A stretch of 64,000 nucleotides of DNA from Phytohabitans sp052068095. Lineage in GTDB: Bacteria > Actinomycetota > Actinomycetes > Mycobacteriales > Micromonosporaceae. A model generated the notes under the pieces. It ran no database searches, was not told the origin of the DNA, and was given only the letters and a program-made list of their open reading frames with translations. A program made the position numbers and the translations under genes. Positions 31,009-40,244 of this stretch are shown piece by piece (the first letter of the stretch is position 1; each line of letters begins with the position of its first letter). The stretch covers positions 1 through 64,000 of the forward strand of contig NZ_JBQHDG010000005.1 of the NCBI RefSeq assembly GCF_052068095.1. Reading direction: 5' to 3'.

Positions 31009-33330
31009 TCAGGCGGCGACGAGAGCCGGAGCCCGCTCCTCCGCCGGCCGCAGGGCCAGTTCGAGTACGTCGGCGACGTCACCGAACGTGTGGATCGTGA
31101 GCGCCTCGCGCACCGCCTCCGGCACGTCGTCCAGGTCGGGCTCGTTGCGCGCCGGGATGATCACCTCGGTCAGCCCGGCCCGGTGGGCGGCGAGCAGCTT
31201 CTGCTTCACCCCGCCGATCGGGAGCACCCGCCCAGCCAGCGTGACCTCACCGGTCATGCCGACCTCCGGACGCACCGGGCGTCCCGAAGCGAGCGACGCC
31301 AGCGCCGTCACCATCGTGATGCCCGCGCTCGGGCCGTCCTTCGGCACCGCGCCGGCCGGGAAGTGCACGTGGATCCGGCGCTTGGCCAGCGAAGCCGCGT
31401 CGATGCCCAGCTCCGCGCCGTGCGAGCGCAGGTAGGACAGCGCGATCTGCGCCGACTCCTTCATCACGTCACCGAGCTGGCCGGTCAGGGTCAGCCCCGG
31501 CTCGCCCTCCATGGCGGTGGCCTCGATGAAGAGCACCTCGCCGCCCGCACCGGTCACCGCGAGACCGGTGGCCACGCCAGGCACCGCCGTGCGCTCCGCC
31601 GTCTCCGGGGTGAACCGCGGCCGGCCCAGGTAGGTGGCCAGGTTGCCGGCGTCGACCCGGATGGGCTCGCCGCCGTCCGCCAGCGCGACCGCGACCTTGC
31701 GCAGCACCTTCGCGAGCGCGCGCTCCAGCTGCCGCACCCCCGCCTCGCGTGTGTGCTCGGCGGCGATCTCGCGCAGCGCCTCGTCGGCGATCGTGACCTC
31801 GTCGGCCGTCAGGCCGGCCCGCTCCAGCTGCCGCGGCAGCAGGTGGTCGCGCGCGATGGCGACCTTTTCCTCCTCTGTGTAACCGTCGAGCGTGACGAGC
31901 TCCATGCGGTCCAGCAGCGGGCCGGGGATGGTCTCGATCACATTGGCCGTGGCGAGGAAGAGCACGTCGGACAGGTCCAGGTCGACCTCGAGGTAGTGGT
32001 CGCGGAACGTGTGGTTCTGCGCCGGGTCGAGCACCTCGAGCAGGGCCGCGGCCGGGTCGCCGGCGAAGCCGACGCTCAGCTTGTCGACCTCGTCGAGCAG
32101 CACGACCGGGTTCATCGAGCCGGCCTCGCGCAGCGCGCGGACGATGCGGCCGGGTAGCGCGCCGACGTAGGTACGCCGGTGGCCACGGATCTCCGCCTCG
32201 TCCCGGATTCCGCCGAGCGAGACCCGGACGAACTTGCGGCCCAGGGCCCGCGCGACCGACTCACCGAGGCTTGTCTTACCGACGCCGGGCGGGCCGGCGA
32301 GGGCCAGCACGGCGCCAGAGCCACGGCCGCCCACCACGTGCAGGCCGCGGGAGGCACGGCGGTTGCGCACCGCCAGGTACTCCAGGATGCGGTCCTTCAC
32401 GTCGGCGAGGCCGGCGTGGTCCGCGTCGAGCACCTCGCGTGCCGCGCCGAGGTCGGTCTTGTCCTCGGTACGGGTGTTCCACGGCATCTCGAGGACGGTG
32501 TCCAGCCAGGTGCGGATCCAGCCCGCCTCCGGCGACTGGTCGCTTGCCCGTTCGAGCTTGCTGACCTCGGCGAGCGCGGCCTTGTGCACGTTTTCCGGGA
32601 GGTTGGCCGCCTCGACCCGGGAGCGGTAGTCGGCGGAGCCGTCCGGCTCCTCCTCGCCGAGCTCCTTGCGGATGGCGGCGAGCTGCTGGCGCAACAGGAA
32701 CTCCCGCTGCGACTTCTCCAGCCCTTCGCGGACGTCCTCGTTGATCCGCTCGGTGACCTCCTGCTCGGCGATCGTCTCGCGGACCCAGCCGACCAGCAGC
32801 TCCAGCCGGGCGGTCACGTCGGTGGCCGCCAGCAGCTCGACCTTCTGCTCGTTGGAGAGCCAGGGGGCGTAGCCGGCCGAGTCGGCCAGCTCGGAGAGGT
32901 CGGTCATCCGCTCTACCGCGTCGATGACCTGCCACGCACCGCGGCGTTGCAGCAGGGCGGAAACCAGCGCCTTGTACTCGCGGGCCAGCTCCTTCGCCTT
33001 AGCGGAGGGCGGCGCCTCGGTCAGCTCGGCCGCCTCCACCCAGAGGGCCGCACCCGGACCCGGCACGCCGGAGCCGATACGCGCCCGCGCGAGACCACGG
33101 ATCACCGCCGCGGGCTCGCCGGTAGGGAGCCGTCCAACTTTCTCTATCGTCGCGATCGTGCCCACCGAGCCGTACTCGCCGTCGAGCCGCGGCACGGCCA
33201 GCAGCTTCTTGCCGGCCGACGTACGGGCGGCGTCGATCGCGGCCTGTGTCGTCGTGTCGAGGGTGACCGGGATGACCATGCCGGGCAGCAGCACCGCGTC
33301 GGTCAATGGCAGAACCGGAAGTGTCGTCAT
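31009..33330 (-). CDS. lon: ATP-dependent protease Lon
   Basis: Cytoplasmic AAA+ serine protease that removes misfolded and regulatory proteins; 773 residues, full length. The N-terminal substrate domain starts TLPVLPLTDAVLLPGMVIPV. The AAA+ module has Walker A GPPGVGKTSLG, Walker B VVLLDEVDKL and arginine-finger region. The protease domain has the catalytic Ser in PKDGPSAGI and the Lys in GGVKQKLLAAHRAG. The ATG at 33330 has GGGGCGA upstream. A HAIR-like dyad lies 22-41 bases upstream, suggesting HspR control as known for lon in Streptomyces. The upstream DedA frame runs into this gene in another frame. Confidence 0.97.
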   Translation of the reverse strand: MTTLPVLPLTDAVLLPGMVIPVTLDTTTQAAIDAARTSAGKKLLAVPRLDGEYGSVGTIATIEKVGRLPTGEPAAVIRGLARARIGSGVPGPGAALWVEAAELTEAPPSAKAKELAREYKALVSALLQRRGAWQVIDAVERMTDLSELADSAGYAPWLSNEQKVELLAATDVTARLELLVGWVRETIAEQEVTERINEDVREGLEKSQREFLLRQQLAAIRKELGEEEPDGSADYRSRVEAANLPENVHKAALAEVSKLERASDQSPEAGWIRTWLDTVLEMPWNTRTEDKTDLGAAREVLDADHAGLADVKDRILEYLAVRNRRASRGLHVVGGRGSGAVLALAGPPGVGKTSLGESVARALGRKFVRVSLGGIRDEAEIRGHRRTYVGALPGRIVRALREAGSMNPVVLLDEVDKLSVGFAGDPAAALLEVLDPAQNHTFRDHYLEVDLDLSDVLFLATANVIETIPGPLLDRMELVTLDGYTEEEKVAIARDHLLPRQLERAGLTADEVTIADEALREIAAEHTREAGVRQLERALAKVLRKVAVALADGGEPIRVDAGNLATYLGRPRFTPETAERTAVPGVATGLAVTGAGGEVLFIEATAMEGEPGLTLTGQLGDVMKESAQIALSYLRSHGAELGIDAASLAKRRIHVHFPAGAVPKDGPSAGITMVTALASLASGRPVRPEVGMTGEVTLAGRVLPIGGVKQKLLAAHRAGLTEVIIPARNEPDLDDVPEAVREALTIHTFGDVADVLELALRPAEERAPALVAA

Positions 33331-34033
33331 GAGGTTCGCCCCGTCCTTGAGTTGAGCTTGTACGGCTCAAGTTACGAACGGTGCGCTCTGTTCCATCCAG
33401 TACCTCATTTGTGATCGCTGCCACAGCCGGCTCCGCAATGGCCAGCCTGCGGCGGGCGCCGAAGAGGGCGACCCAGCCGAAGCCGAGGCCGACGGCGATC
33501 GTGGCGACCATCGTGGTGGTGGTGCCGCCGAGCACGCCGCCCACCGCCTGCCCGAGCATGCCGAGGCCGACGTAGAGGACGCCCCACAGCGCCGCGCCGA
33601 GCGTGGCCGAGCGGAGGAAGCTGCGGTACGACATCCGGAGCCCGCCGGCGGCCAGCGGCACCAAGGTGTTCAGGACCGGCAGGAACGGCGCCACCATGAC
33701 CATCCGGGCACCTTCGAGGCGGAGCGCCCGCTCGGCGGCGGCCCACCGGGCCTCGCCGATCCAACCCCCGATACGCCCGCCTCGAACCCGGTCGCCGAGC
33801 TGCCGCCCGACGAGGAAGACCAGCGACCAGCCGGCCAGGCAGCCGACCACGATGGCCAGGAAGACGCTGCCCCCGCCGAGCGGCCCGCGGGCGCCGAGCG
33901 CGGTCAGCACCACGACGTCGCTGGGCACCAGGATGCCCACCAGGGGAATCGCGTCGAGCACCATGATCACGCTCAGCGCCACGGTGAAGACCACCGTCGG
34001 CAGCTCCCCGACCCACCCCAGCCACTCCGTCAT
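32999..34033 (-). CDS. DedA/SNARE-associated membrane protein, frame runs into lon
   Basis: The first 200 or so residues are a clear DedA family membrane protein: LDAIPLVGILVPSDVVV near residue 30, a central FLVGRQLGDRVRG loop, and VMVAPFLPVLNTLVPLAAGG with the conserved Arg/Pro region. DedA proteins are putative flippases of undecaprenyl or phospholipid carriers. The natural family length is about 200-220 residues, but this frame stays open for 344, with its last 110 codons overlapping the start of lon out of frame and reading Arg/Gly-rich noise. In another frame a TGA lies at 33405-33407, so a one-base frameshift would restore a normal-length protein. The start ATG at 34033 is firm; the end is doubtful. 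Confidence 0.75.
   Translation of the reverse strand: MTEWLGWVGELPTVVFTVALSVIMVLDAIPLVGILVPSDVVVLTALGARGPLGGGSVFLAIVVGCLAGWSLVFLVGRQLGDRVRGGRIGGWIGEARWAAAERALRLEGARMVMVAPFLPVLNTLVPLAAGGLRMSYRSFLRSATLGAALWGVLYVGLGMLGQAVGGVLGGTTTTMVATIAVGLGFGWVALFGARRRLAIAEPAVAAITNEVLDGTERTVRNLSRTSSTQGRGEPHDDTSGSAIDRRGAAARHGHPGHPRHDDTGRDRRRPYVGRQEAAGRAAARRRVRLGGHDRDDRESWTAPYRRARGGDPWSRAGAYRLRRAGSGCGPLGGGGRADRGAALR
33352..33371 (-). promoter_or_regulatory. HAIR-like operator of lon (HspR-type)
   Basis: On the minus strand the site reads CTTGAGC-N7-GCTCAAC, matching the HAIR consensus CTTGAGT-N7-ACTCAAG in all but the innermost and one outer position. It lies 22 to 41 bases before the lon ATG, where a repressor would block the promoter. 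HspR binding is inferred from the family knowledge that actinomycete lon genes can be in the HspR regulon. Confidence 0.65.
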
Positions 34034-34151
34034 GCCAATGACGCTATGGGCGTATCTATATCCGCACATCAGGGCCGCGGCCCGGAGCGGCCCCGGTAAC
34101 CGACCCTGAGATCGTCTCGGGGTGGGCCCCCGAGATGTCGCACGGGCGCAC

Positions 34152-34157
34152 TACATT
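34152..34157 (+). promoter_or_regulatory. Probable -10 box for the SWIM-protein operon
   Basis: TACATT fits TAnnnT at exactly -12 to -7 of the GTG at 34164. It argues for that GTG as start rather than the in-frame GTG at 34122, and for a leaderless message. Confidence 0.55.
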
Positions 34158-34163
34158 TCTGCG

Positions 34164-37025
34164 GTGCCGATCGAACGGTGGAGCACCGCGCAGGTGCTCG
34201 CGCTCGCTCCGGATACCAGCTCCGCGCGCGCCGCACAGGGGGTCAGCGCCGCCACGAAGTGGGAGGTCACGGGGCGCGACGACGACGTGCTCTGGGGGCT
34301 GTGCCGGGGCAGCGGCAAGCATCCCTACCAGGCCTGCGTCGACCTGACCGAGCCGGCATACCGGTGCTCCTGCCCGAGCCGCAAGTTTCCCTGCAAGCAC
34401 GCGCTCGGCCTGATGCTGCTGTGGTCGGCCGGCGGCGCACCCGACGCGGCGGCACCCGACTGGGTCGCCGAGTGGCGGGCGTCCCGAGCCGCCCGCGCGG
34501 CGCGTACCCCGGCCACCGCCCCGGCACCCCGTGGCTCGGCTGACCCGGAGGCCGCGCGTAAGCGGGCCGAGCAGCGCGCCGACCGGATCACGGCCGGCCT
34601 CGACGAGCTCGACCGGTGGCTCACCGACCAGGTCGCCCATGGGCTGGCCGGGTCCGAGCGGTCCGGCTACGGGCCGTATGAGGCGATGGCCGCGCGCCTT
34701 GTCGACGCACAGGCACCCGGTGCGGCCAACGCGGTGCGCCGCCTGGGACGGATCGCCGGCGTCGGTCAGCACTGGGCCGACCGGCTGCTCGGCGAGCTGG
34801 CCCTCCTGCGCCTGCTCGTCGCGTCGCATGCCCGGCTCGACGAGCTGCCCGCGCCGCTGGCCGCCACCGTGCGGTCCCGGGTCGGCATCCCGGTGCCCAC
34901 CGACGAGGTGCTGGCCGGCCCCCGGGTTCGCGACCGCTGGCACGTGCTCGGCCAGGTCGACCTCGCCGACGAGCGGCTGGCGACCCGGCGCACCTGGCTG
35001 CACGGCGAGGAGTCGGGGCGGTTCGCGTTGCTGCTCGCGTTCACGCCGATCGGGCAGGCGTTTCCGGCCGACGTGGTGCCCGGCACGATCCTCGACGCCG
35101 ACCTGTGCTGGCACCCGGGCAACCTGCCGATGCGCGCGCTCGTCGCGGAGCGGCACGCCACGCTCCAGCCGGAGGGGCCGCCAGCAGGGGCGGTCGGCGT
35201 CGCGGCGGCGCTCGCCGGCTGGTCCGCGGCGGTGGCGGCGGAGCCGTGGTGTGAAAACGTGCCGATGCTGCTCGGCGGCGTGACGCTCACCGACGACGGG
35301 CACCTCGTCGACGCGGCCGGTGACGCGCTGCCGCTCAGCGCCGGATACGACCAGCCATGGTGGCTGCTCGCCGGGAGCGGTGGCCGCCCAGTGACGCTGG
35401 CCGGGGAGTACGGTCCGGGCGGGTTCCGGCCGCTCGCCGCCTGGCCCGACGGGCGATACGTGCCGGCCCCGATCGGCCCCACCGGCGACCGGCGCGGTCC
35501 CCAGCTGCCGCCCGACCTGCTCTCCGCCGCGCTCGTCGGCACCGAGCGCCGGCCGTACGAGGGAGGGGCGGTCGGCGGGGTGCTGCTCGGCGGGCGCGGG
35601 CCGTCCGGGCTGCTGGAGGGCGCCGCGGTCGCACTGGCCTACGCGCGGGCCGGTGTCACGCCCGTGCCCGGCCGGCTGCCGATCGAGCCGGCGCCCGACG
35701 AGATCGCCCCGCAGGTGCCGGCCGCCGCCGGACGCCGGCTCGCCCTGCTGCTCAGCGACGGCGGCGTGCCCGGCGGCACCGAGGTGGCGCTCGGCCTGCT
35801 CGGCGACTGGCTCGGCCACGCGGCCGACCTGGGCTATCGGGTGCCGCCCGAGCTGCTGCCGCCGCTGCTCGACGCGGGCCGGCGGCGCACCGCCCTGCGC
35901 CCTGCGCTCGGCGCCGTCGCCGGTCGCCGCGGCGGCTGGCTCGCCGCCCGGCGGGCCGACTGGCGCTACCTGCTGACCGAGGCGACCGCCGATCCCGATC
36001 CGCAAGACTGGGCGACCGGCACACCGGGCCAGCGCCTGGCCTACCTGGCCGCCGTGCGGGCCACCGACCCGGCCGCCGGCCTCGCGCTGCTGAGCGAGAC
36101 CTTCGACATCGAAGACCCCGACGACCGTGCCCGGCTGCTCGGCGCCCTGGCCACCGGGCTGTCCCTAGCCGACGAGCCGCTGCTGGAGCGGGCGCTCGAC
36201 GACCGGCGCAAGGAGGTGCGCGCGGTCGCCGCCGACCTGCTCTCCATGCTCCCCGGCTCGGCGCTGAGCCAGCGGATGGCCGAGCGCGCGCTTGCCTGCG
36301 TGCGGATCGAGCGCCGCGCGCTGGGTCGCGACCGGCTCGTGGTCACCCCGCCCGGCGAGTGCGACGCCGCGATGCGGCGCGACGGCGTGCAGCCCAAGCC
36401 GCCGCGGGGCATCGGTCCGCAGGCCTGGCTGCTGGAGGAGATCCTGGCGCGCACCCCGCTGGATACCTGGACCACCGCCTTCGCGCGCACCGCCGACCAG
36501 GTGCTCGCCCTGCCGGTCGCCGACCACTGGGGCCCGACCCTCCACAAGGGACTCGCTCGGGCCGCGGTCGTGCAGCGCGACCCGGCCTGGGTCACCGTGC
36601 TGGCCGACGAGATGTCCCGCCCGGTCAACAAGGACCAGGACCCCTACGACGAGGCGCTGACCGCACAGCTCTACGAGGCGCTGCCGCCGGAGGCGCTGGC
36701 CCGGTACGCCGCGCAGGCGCTGGGCCGCGATCCGATCCGCGCGCACCGGCTGCTCGCCATGCAGACCGGGCCCTGGCCGGACGACCTGGCCGTGGCCGTG
36801 CTCGACGCGATCAAGGTGCTGGCCGCCGGCGAGCGCCACGCGTGGCACATCGGCGAGCTGTGCCGCACCGCCGCTCCTTCGATGCCGGTGAGCTTCGCCG
36901 GCCGGGCCGCCGCGCTCGCCGAGGCCCTGCACGCCGCCGACCCGCCGACCCGCCAGGCCATCGCCGTCGCGCAGTTGGCCGCCGCTCTGACCTTCCGCCG
37001 CGAGATGTACGAGGAGCTTCGATGA
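34164..37025 (+). CDS. SWIM zinc-finger and DUF5691-like protein (YehQ-like)
   Basis: A large 953-residue cytoplasmic protein heading a four-gene operon. The SWIM zinc finger lies at about residues 68-79: CSCPSRKFPCKH (CxCx6CxH). A long helical region follows, of the DUF5691 type, including DDRKEVRAVAADLLSMLPGS. In E. coli the equivalent is YehQ beside YehL, YehM and YehP; here the order is SWIM, MoxR, DUF5682, VWA. SWIM domains bind DNA or protein. The start is chosen by the -10 box; the stop overlaps the MoxR gene start by four bases. Function of the system is unknown. Confidence 0.82.
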   Translation: MPIERWSTAQVLALAPDTSSARAAQGVSAATKWEVTGRDDDVLWGLCRGSGKHPYQACVDLTEPAYRCSCPSRKFPCKHALGLMLLWSAGGAPDAAAPDWVAEWRASRAARAARTPATAPAPRGSADPEAARKRAEQRADRITAGLDELDRWLTDQVAHGLAGSERSGYGPYEAMAARLVDAQAPGAANAVRRLGRIAGVGQHWADRLLGELALLRLLVASHARLDELPAPLAATVRSRVGIPVPTDEVLAGPRVRDRWHVLGQVDLADERLATRRTWLHGEESGRFALLLAFTPIGQAFPADVVPGTILDADLCWHPGNLPMRALVAERHATLQPEGPPAGAVGVAAALAGWSAAVAAEPWCENVPMLLGGVTLTDDGHLVDAAGDALPLSAGYDQPWWLLAGSGGRPVTLAGEYGPGGFRPLAAWPDGRYVPAPIGPTGDRRGPQLPPDLLSAALVGTERRPYEGGAVGGVLLGGRGPSGLLEGAAVALAYARAGVTPVPGRLPIEPAPDEIAPQVPAAAGRRLALLLSDGGVPGGTEVALGLLGDWLGHAADLGYRVPPELLPPLLDAGRRRTALRPALGAVAGRRGGWLAARRADWRYLLTEATADPDPQDWATGTPGQRLAYLAAVRATDPAAGLALLSETFDIEDPDDRARLLGALATGLSLADEPLLERALDDRRKEVRAVAADLLSMLPGSALSQRMAERALACVRIERRALGRDRLVVTPPGECDAAMRRDGVQPKPPRGIGPQAWLLEEILARTPLDTWTTAFARTADQVLALPVADHWGPTLHKGLARAAVVQRDPAWVTVLADEMSRPVNKDQDPYDEALTAQLYEALPPEALARYAAQALGRDPIRAHRLLAMQTGPWPDDLAVAVLDAIKVLAAGERHAWHIGELCRTAAPSMPVSFAGRAAALAEALHAADPPTRQAIAVAQLAAALTFRREMYEELR

Positions 37026-38083
37026 CGGTAATGCGACCGCACGCCGAGCAGCTGTTCGCCGACGAGCTGGCCGCGCTCGCCGCCGAGGACGACCGGCCGC
37101 GCCCGCCCGGCTGGCGGCTGTCGCCGCAGGCCGTGGTGACCTACCTGCTCGGCGACGGCGGCAAGATCACGCCTAAGTACATCGGGCCACGCCGGCTCAT
37201 GGAGGTCGCGGTCGCCACGCTCGCCACCGACCGGGCGCTGCTGTTGCTCGGCGTGCCGGGCACGGCCAAGACCTGGGTCTCCGAGCACCTCGCCGCGGCG
37301 ATCTCCGGCGACTCGACGCTGCTCGTGCAGGGCACGGCCGGCACGCCCGAGGAGGCGATCCGCTACGGGTGGAACTATGCCCGCCTGCTCGCCGAGGGCC
37401 CGACGGCCGCGGCGCTCGTGGCGAGCCCGGTGATGCGCGCGATGGAGCACGGCGGCATCGCGCGGGTCGAGGAGCTGACCCGGGTCCCCTCCGACGTGCA
37501 GGACACGCTGATCACGATCCTGTCGGAGAAGACGCTGCCGATCCCCGAGCTGGGCAGCGAGATGCAGGCGGTCAAGGGCTTCAACATCATCGCCACGGCC
37601 AACGACCGCGACCGGGGCGTCAACGAGCTCTCCAGCGCGCTGCGCCGGCGGTTCAACACGGTGGTGCTGCCGGTGCCGGCCTCCGCCGACGAAGAGGTCG
37701 ACATCGTGGCCCGCCGGGTGGCACAGCTCGGCCGCTCGCTGGAGCTGCCCGAGGTGCCGCCGGCGCTGGAGGAGATCCGCCGCGTGGTCACCGTCTTCCG
37801 TGAGCTGCGCACCGGTCTCACCGAGGATGGGCGCACCAAGCTCAAGTCGCCCACCGGCACGCTCTCCACCGCCGAGGCGATCTCGGTCATCACCAACGGC
37901 TGGGCGCTGGCCGCGCATTTCGGCGACGGCACGCTCCGCCCGCGCGACGTGGCGTCCGGCATCGTCGGCGCGGTGGTGAAGGACCCGACGACCGACACGG
38001 TGGTGTGGCGGGAGTACCTGGAGACGGTCGTGCGCGAGCGCGACGGCTGGTCCGCTTTCTACCGCGCCGCGCGCGATGCCTGA
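37022..38083 (+). CDS. MoxR-family AAA+ ATPase (YehL-like)
   Basis: A 353-residue AAA+ ATPase. Walker A is LLGVPGTAKTWVSE (GVPGTAKT at residues 77-84). The Walker B position reads ARVEELTR, with Glu replacing the usual Asp-Glu form, and sensor 1 is IIATANDRDRG. MoxR ATPases act as chaperones that load or remodel partners, usually together with a VWA-domain protein, which is encoded two genes downstream. Coupled to the SWIM gene upstream (ATGA) and overlapping the DUF5682 gene by eight bases. Confidence 0.9.
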   Translation: MTVMRPHAEQLFADELAALAAEDDRPRPPGWRLSPQAVVTYLLGDGGKITPKYIGPRRLMEVAVATLATDRALLLLGVPGTAKTWVSEHLAAAISGDSTLLVQGTAGTPEEAIRYGWNYARLLAEGPTAAALVASPVMRAMEHGGIARVEELTRVPSDVQDTLITILSEKTLPIPELGSEMQAVKGFNIIATANDRDRGVNELSSALRRRFNTVVLPVPASADEEVDIVARRVAQLGRSLELPEVPPALEEIRRVVTVFRELRTGLTEDGRTKLKSPTGTLSTAEAISVITNGWALAAHFGDGTLRPRDVASGIVGAVVKDPTTDTVVWREYLETVVRERDGWSAFYRAARDA

Positions 38084-40244
38084 GCAGTTCTACGGCGTAC
38101 GCCATCACGGCCCCGGATCGGCGCGGGCGGTGTTGCGCGCGCTCGACGAGCAGCGTCCCGACGTGCTGCTCATCGAGGGGCCGCCGGAGGCCGACGAGCT
38201 GGTGCGCTGGGTCGCCGACGAGCGGCTGGAGCCGCCGGTGGCGCTGCTCGGCTACGCCGCCGACGATCCGCGCCAGGCGGCGTACTGGCCGTTCGCCGTC
38301 TTCTCGCCGGAGTGGCAGGCGATGCGGTGGGCGGGCGCCCACGGCGTACCAGTGCGGTTTTTCGATCTTCCTTACGCCTATCGCCTGTCGCGTCGCGAGG
38401 AGGCCGAGCGGCCCGAACGCCCGGCCGACCCGATCGGCGACCTCGCCCGCGCCGCCGGCTACGACGACCCCGAGCGCTGGTGGGAAGACGTCGTCGAGCA
38501 CCGGGGCGCGCCGGCCTTCGAGGCGATCGGCGAGGCCATGGCGGCGATCCGCGCCGAGTCCGAAGAGGACCCCGAAGACTTGGTACGCGAGGCGTACATG
38601 CGCGGTGTGCTCCGCGAGGTGCGCAAGTCGCACGACAACGTGGCGGTGGTCTGCGGCGCGTGGCACGTGCCGGCGCTGACCGCCAAGGTCACCGCCGCAC
38701 ACGACACCGCGCTGCTCAAGGGGCGCAAGAAGACCAAGGTCACGTTTACCTGGGTGCCGTGGACGTACGGGCGGCTGGCGTCGTGGCAGGGCTACGGCGC
38801 GGGCGTGCGCTCGCCCGGCTGGTACCACCATCTCTTCACCACGCCCGACGAAGTGGTGACGCGGTGGCTGGTGGCGGCCGCCGGCATCCTGCGCGAAGAG
38901 GGTGTGCCGACGTCGTCCGCGCACGTCATCGAGGCGGTCCGGCTCACCGAGGCGCTCGCCACGCTCCGCGGCCGCCCGCTGGCCGGGCTCGCCGAGCTGA
39001 CCGAGGCGACCCGCGCCGTGCTCTGCGACGGCGACGAGCTGCGGGTCGAGCTGATCGGCCGGCGGCTGGTCGTGAGCGAGCGCCTCGGCGAGGTGCCGGA
39101 TGACATGCCCGCGGTGCCGCTGGCCCGCGACCTGGCCGCGCAGCAGCGCAGCCTCCGCCTCAAGGCCGAGGCCCTCGAACGCGCCCTCGACCTCGACCTA
39201 CGCCGCGAGATCGACCTGGCCCGCAGCCGGCTGCTGCACCGGCTGCGGCTGCTCGGCATCCCGTGGGGCGAGCCGCTGGGCGGCACCCGGGGCAAGGGGA
39301 CGTTCCGCGAGGAGTGGCGGCTGCGGTGGCTGCCGGAGTTCGCGGTCGCGGTGGTCGAGGCGGGCGGATACGGCACGACCGTGCCCAGCGCCGCCACCGC
39401 CAAGGTCACCGAGGCCGCCCGCGCCGCCGAGACGCTCGCCGAGGTGACGCCGCTCGTCGAGGTGTGCCTGCTCGCCGACCTGCCCGAGGCGACCCCGGCG
39501 GTGCTCCACGCGCTCGACACCCGCGCCGCGCTCGACACCGACGTGGCACACCTGATGGGCGCGGTGCCGCCGCTGGCCCGCACGCTGCGCTACGGCGACG
39601 TGCGCGGCACCGACGTGAGCGCGCTGCGTACGGTCGCCGAGGGTTTGCTGGTGCGCATCTGCGTCGGGCTGCCCGGCGCGGTCGCGTCCCTCTCCGACGA
39701 GGCGGCCGCTTCGCTGCGCACGCAGATCGACGCGGTACACGGCGCGTTGGGGCTGCTCGACCAGCCGGAGATGCGCGAGCGGTGGCTCGACACGCTCGCT
39801 GGGCTCGCCGCCTCCGACCAGGTCCACGGCTTGATCACGGGCCGGCTGACCCGCCTGCTGTACGACGCCGACCGCCTCGGCGCCGGCGAGACCCGGCGCC
39901 GCATGGGCCTGGTGCTGACCGCGGGTACGCCACCGGCGCACGCGGCGCACTGGGTGGAGGGCTTCCTGGCGGGCGGCGGCCTGCTGCTCGTACACGACGC
40001 GGCCCTGCTGTCCCTTGTGGACGAGTGGCTTTCCGAAGTGGCGGCCGACTCGTTCACCGACGTGCTGCCGTTGCTGCGCCGCACGTTCGGCACGTTCGCC
40101 CCGCCCGAGCGGCGCTCGATCGGCGAGCGGGTACGCGGCGGGGTCACCGCCGAGGCGGTCGCCGCCGAGATCGACCACGAGCGGGCCGCCCTCGTCCTGC
40201 CCACACTCTCCACATTGCTCGGACGGGAGATTCGCCATGGATGA
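38076..40244 (+). CDS. DUF5682-family protein (YehM-like)
   Basis: A 722-residue protein with the DUF5682 start YGVRHHGPGSARAVLRALDE, containing the conserved His pair, and later EGPPEADEL and VVCGAWHVPAL. These N-terminal motifs recall ChaN/TraB/EreA-like hydrolase folds with His and Glu clusters, an analogy only. The rest is helical. It lies between a MoxR ATPase and a VWA protein, overlapping both genes, so the three are almost certainly made together. Enzymatic role unknown. Confidence 0.82.
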   Translation: MPEQFYGVRHHGPGSARAVLRALDEQRPDVLLIEGPPEADELVRWVADERLEPPVALLGYAADDPRQAAYWPFAVFSPEWQAMRWAGAHGVPVRFFDLPYAYRLSRREEAERPERPADPIGDLARAAGYDDPERWWEDVVEHRGAPAFEAIGEAMAAIRAESEEDPEDLVREAYMRGVLREVRKSHDNVAVVCGAWHVPALTAKVTAAHDTALLKGRKKTKVTFTWVPWTYGRLASWQGYGAGVRSPGWYHHLFTTPDEVVTRWLVAAAGILREEGVPTSSAHVIEAVRLTEALATLRGRPLAGLAELTEATRAVLCDGDELRVELIGRRLVVSERLGEVPDDMPAVPLARDLAAQQRSLRLKAEALERALDLDLRREIDLARSRLLHRLRLLGIPWGEPLGGTRGKGTFREEWRLRWLPEFAVAVVEAGGYGTTVPSAATAKVTEAARAAETLAEVTPLVEVCLLADLPEATPAVLHALDTRAALDTDVAHLMGAVPPLARTLRYGDVRGTDVSALRTVAEGLLVRICVGLPGAVASLSDEAAASLRTQIDAVHGALGLLDQPEMRERWLDTLAGLAASDQVHGLITGRLTRLLYDADRLGAGETRRRMGLVLTAGTPPAHAAHWVEGFLAGGGLLLVHDAALLSLVDEWLSEVAADSFTDVLPLLRRTFGTFAPPERRSIGERVRGGVTAEAVAAEIDHERAALVLPTLSTLLGREIRHG

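Noticed and set aside
35357..38083. 908-codon plus-strand frame merging with the MoxR gene
   Set aside because: The 5' part is an out-of-frame shadow of the SWIM gene with Arg/Ala/Pro composition; the true ATPase starts at 37022 by its ATGA overlap.
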